Source: Fibrobacter succinogenes | GTDB taxonomy: Bacteria; Fibrobacterota; Fibrobacteria; Fibrobacterales; Fibrobacteraceae | Assembly (NCBI GenBank): GCA_902791475.1 | Contig: CADAWC010000032.1 | Location: forward strand, 1-40,643 | Reading direction: 5' to 3' | Length of the DNA: 40,643 nt | Part shown: one piece after another, positions 39,686-40,643 of the stretch | How the letters are laid out: every line of letters starts with the position of its first letter | How positions within the stretch are numbered: the first letter of the stretch is position 1 | Translations under genes and position numbers: made by a program | The notes under the pieces: model-generated | The model's input: the letters and a program-made list of their open reading frames with translations, nothing else | What the model was told of the DNA's origin: nothing | Databases searched by the model: none

Positions 39686-39899
39686 AACTTTTAAATGTTT
39701 TTCACAAAGGGAATCGTTTTCGCAATGAGAAACGCACCGCAGGCGCATGCTCAGAGGGAGCGGAACGCAACCGACCTCAAAGCGAAGCGACCTAAAAGCA
39801 TGCCAAACGAGCGTCGCAAAAATATGCTTGCATATTTTTATGACCGAGTGCAGCTGCGGACGCTGAAAGCGTCAAAGCGCGAAGCGCGACTATAGCACA
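39686..39899. other. Hairpin-rich gene-free stretch
   Basis: The 214 bases hold several perfect hairpins: AAAAATATG/CATATTTTT with loop CTTG (39818-39839), GACGCT-GAA-AGCGTC (39859-39873) and GCGC-GAA-GCGC (39877-39887), and GCGAAGC occurs twice. A 66-codon open frame on the plus strand (39695-39895) has an Arg/Lys-rich product without a recognisable domain and no ribosome-binding site, so I do not call it a gene. The AT-rich hairpin could act as a terminator for purE. Confidence 0.55.
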
Positions 39900-39927
39900 G
39901 CCTACTTCCTACCGACTACTTCTAACT
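39900..39927. repeat. Four heptads ending in the purE stop codon
   Basis: Four in-register units of consensus NCCTACT. In purE sense they read as TAG-containing heptads that begin at the purE stop codon (39926-39928). Confidence 0.75.
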
Positions 39928-40399
39928 AGCCTTCGATGTCTCCGAGCCCCTTGCGGTAAGCGACGAGCTTTTCCTTGACGTTTGCATCAGAGAGGGCGAC
40001 GATGTGGGCGGCGAGGTAACCGGCGTTCTTGCCGTTGCCGATGCCGACCGTGGCCACCGGGATTCCCGGGGGCATCTGCACAATGCTGTGCAGGGCATCG
40101 ACGCCGTTGAGCGGGCCGCCGGCGCAGGGCAGACCGATAACGGGAAGGATGGAGTGCCCTGCGAGCACGCCCGGGAGAGCTGCAGCGAGGCCAGCGACAC
40201 CGATGAGGACCTGGAGGCCTCGCCCGGCGGCTTCGCGAGCATACTTCGCTGTGGCGTTCGGGGTGCGGTGTGCAGAGAGGATGTTGTATTCCCACACGAT
40301 GCCGAAGCTGTCGAGCACGGCGGTGATCTTATCTACAGTTTCCTGGTCGGACTTGCTACCCGCAACGATACCGACCTTTGCATTTTCTTTCAAATCCAT
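39926..40399 (-). CDS. purE: N5-carboxyaminoimidazole ribonucleotide mutase
   Basis: PurE moves the carboxyl group of N5-CAIR to give CAIR in purine synthesis. The 157-residue protein has the family motifs GSKSD (14-18) and SAHRTP (42-47), the catalytic His in the latter, and the Gly-rich LIGVAGLAAALPGVLAGH and GLPCAGGPLNGVDAL segments with VQMPPGIPVATVGIG near the end. Class I (bacterial mutase) is expected, which would need a PurK partner elsewhere. It follows purD on the same strand with a large hairpin in between. Confidence 0.95.
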   Translation of the reverse strand: MDLKENAKVGIVAGSKSDQETVDKITAVLDSFGIVWEYNILSAHRTPNATAKYAREAAGRGLQVLIGVAGLAAALPGVLAGHSILPVIGLPCAGGPLNGVDALHSIVQMPPGIPVATVGIGNGKNAGYLAAHIVALSDANVKEKLVAYRKGLGDIEG

Positions 40400-40434
40400 T
40401 TGCGTATCCTTTTAAACTAATTCCTTCAGGCCTG

Positions 40435-40508
40435 GATTGCTTCGTCGTTTCACTCCTCGCAATGACGTTCAAAAAACACGTCATTGCGAGGAGTGAAACG
40501 AAGCAATC
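40435..40508. repeat. 30-bp perfect hairpin between purD and purE
   Basis: CGTCATTGCGAGGAGTGAAA and the next ten bases of the right arm (40479-40508) are the exact inverse of the left arm (40435-40467), except for three extra bases in the left arm. The loop is 11 bases (40468-40478). From memory, elements with CATTGCGAGGAG and GAAGCAATC recur between genes of many unrelated bacteria. Confidence 0.9.
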
Positions 40509-40523
40509 TCTAGCCAATTTTCC

Positions 40524-40643
40524 TTATTTCGCGAGACGAGCCAAGCCCTTCTTGCCGATGTCCTTGCGGTAGAACTTGCCTTCGAACTGAACCTTTTCGG
40601 CGGCTTCGTAAGCGATGTCGAGAGCGGCCTGGAGCGTTTCGCC
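40524..40643 (-). CDS. purD: Phosphoribosylamine-glycine ligase, C-terminal end (partial)
   Basis: The last 39 codons and stop of a minus-strand gene that continues beyond the right edge. The product ends KVQFEGKFYRKDIGKKGLAR, which matches the conserved C-terminus of PurD (EKIxFxGxxYRxDIG), the ATP-grasp enzyme that joins glycine to phosphoribosylamine in purine synthesis. Its place directly upstream of purE supports this. Only the end is visible, so the domain order cannot be checked. Confidence 0.82.
   Translation of the reverse strand, partial: GETLQAALDIAYEAAEKVQFEGKFYRKDIGKKGLARLAK

Noticed and set aside
39695..39895. 66-codon open frame with basic product
   Set aside because: No ribosome-binding site, made of hairpin repeat DNA, no domain recognised. 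Could be revisited if orthologues are found.

Overview
The window is chromosomal DNA of a Gram-negative (didermic) bacterium, most likely a Fibrobacter or close relative in the Fibrobacterota. This is an inference from gene content and style: futalosine-type menaquinone genes, OmpA proteins with calcium-binding thrombospondin repeats, very large periplasmic TPR proteins, many Lys-Lys signal peptides and lipoproteins, and tRNA genes without an encoded CCA. No rRNA or species marker is present, so the genus is not proven.

Layout. 1-2.4 kb: an HD-GYP signalling protein, tRNA-Ser(UGA) and comF. 2.4-2.9 kb: a gene-free stretch made almost entirely of repeats. 2.9-8.3 kb: the complete rod-shape operon, transcribed mreB-mreC-mreD-mrdA-rodA on the minus strand. 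8.4-21.3 kb: a large minus-strand block encoding an apparent trans-envelope machine. Its genes are an OmpA/beta-helix protein, a beta-barrel/TPR fusion, a 1292-residue TPR protein, an ExbB-type motor, two different ExbD proteins, a TonB/AgmX-like protein, an outer-membrane protein and a small lipoprotein. 21.5-25.6 kb: a histone-H1-like protein, mqnD, mqnB, a PfkB kinase and tyrS. 25.8-30.6 kb: a LysR regulator, a NifA-like AAA+ regulator lacking key sigma-54 contact residues, and an A+T-rich HincII-type restriction-modification pair. 30.8-40.6 kb: yqeY-rpsU, a sensor PP2C phosphatase, a SPOR lipoprotein, a duplicated-domain lipoprotein, rimO, tRNA-Arg(CCG), two envelope proteins, purE and the end of purD.

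How genes work together. MreBCD, PBP2 and RodA form the elongasome. Next to them, the ExbB/ExbD/ExbD/TonB-like set with OmpA and TPR partners has the parts expected of a proton-driven machine that carries force from the inner membrane through the periplasm to the outer membrane. It resembles Tol-Pal/TonB and the Agl-Glt gliding machinery of Myxococcus, but in its own arrangement. I judge this the best candidate protein system in the window; its function is not known from sequence.

The most unusual DNA signal is non-coding. At least ten spacers contain degenerate tandem heptads (7-base units) that often start at a stop codon or end at a start codon. Several are arranged as inverted arms around a short GC hairpin with a GAA/TTC loop, next to a TATAATCGC-like box. 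They resemble the STRR heptanucleotide repeats known from cyanobacteria. In gene sense most units carry TAG or TAA, and because 7 leaves remainder 1 on division by 3 the array places stops in all three frames. Three AT-rich palindromes, a GGATCC-type element and a 30-bp hairpin between purD and purE add to the repeat load. The promoters I can see share a TTGAC-like -35 and a TATATT -10.
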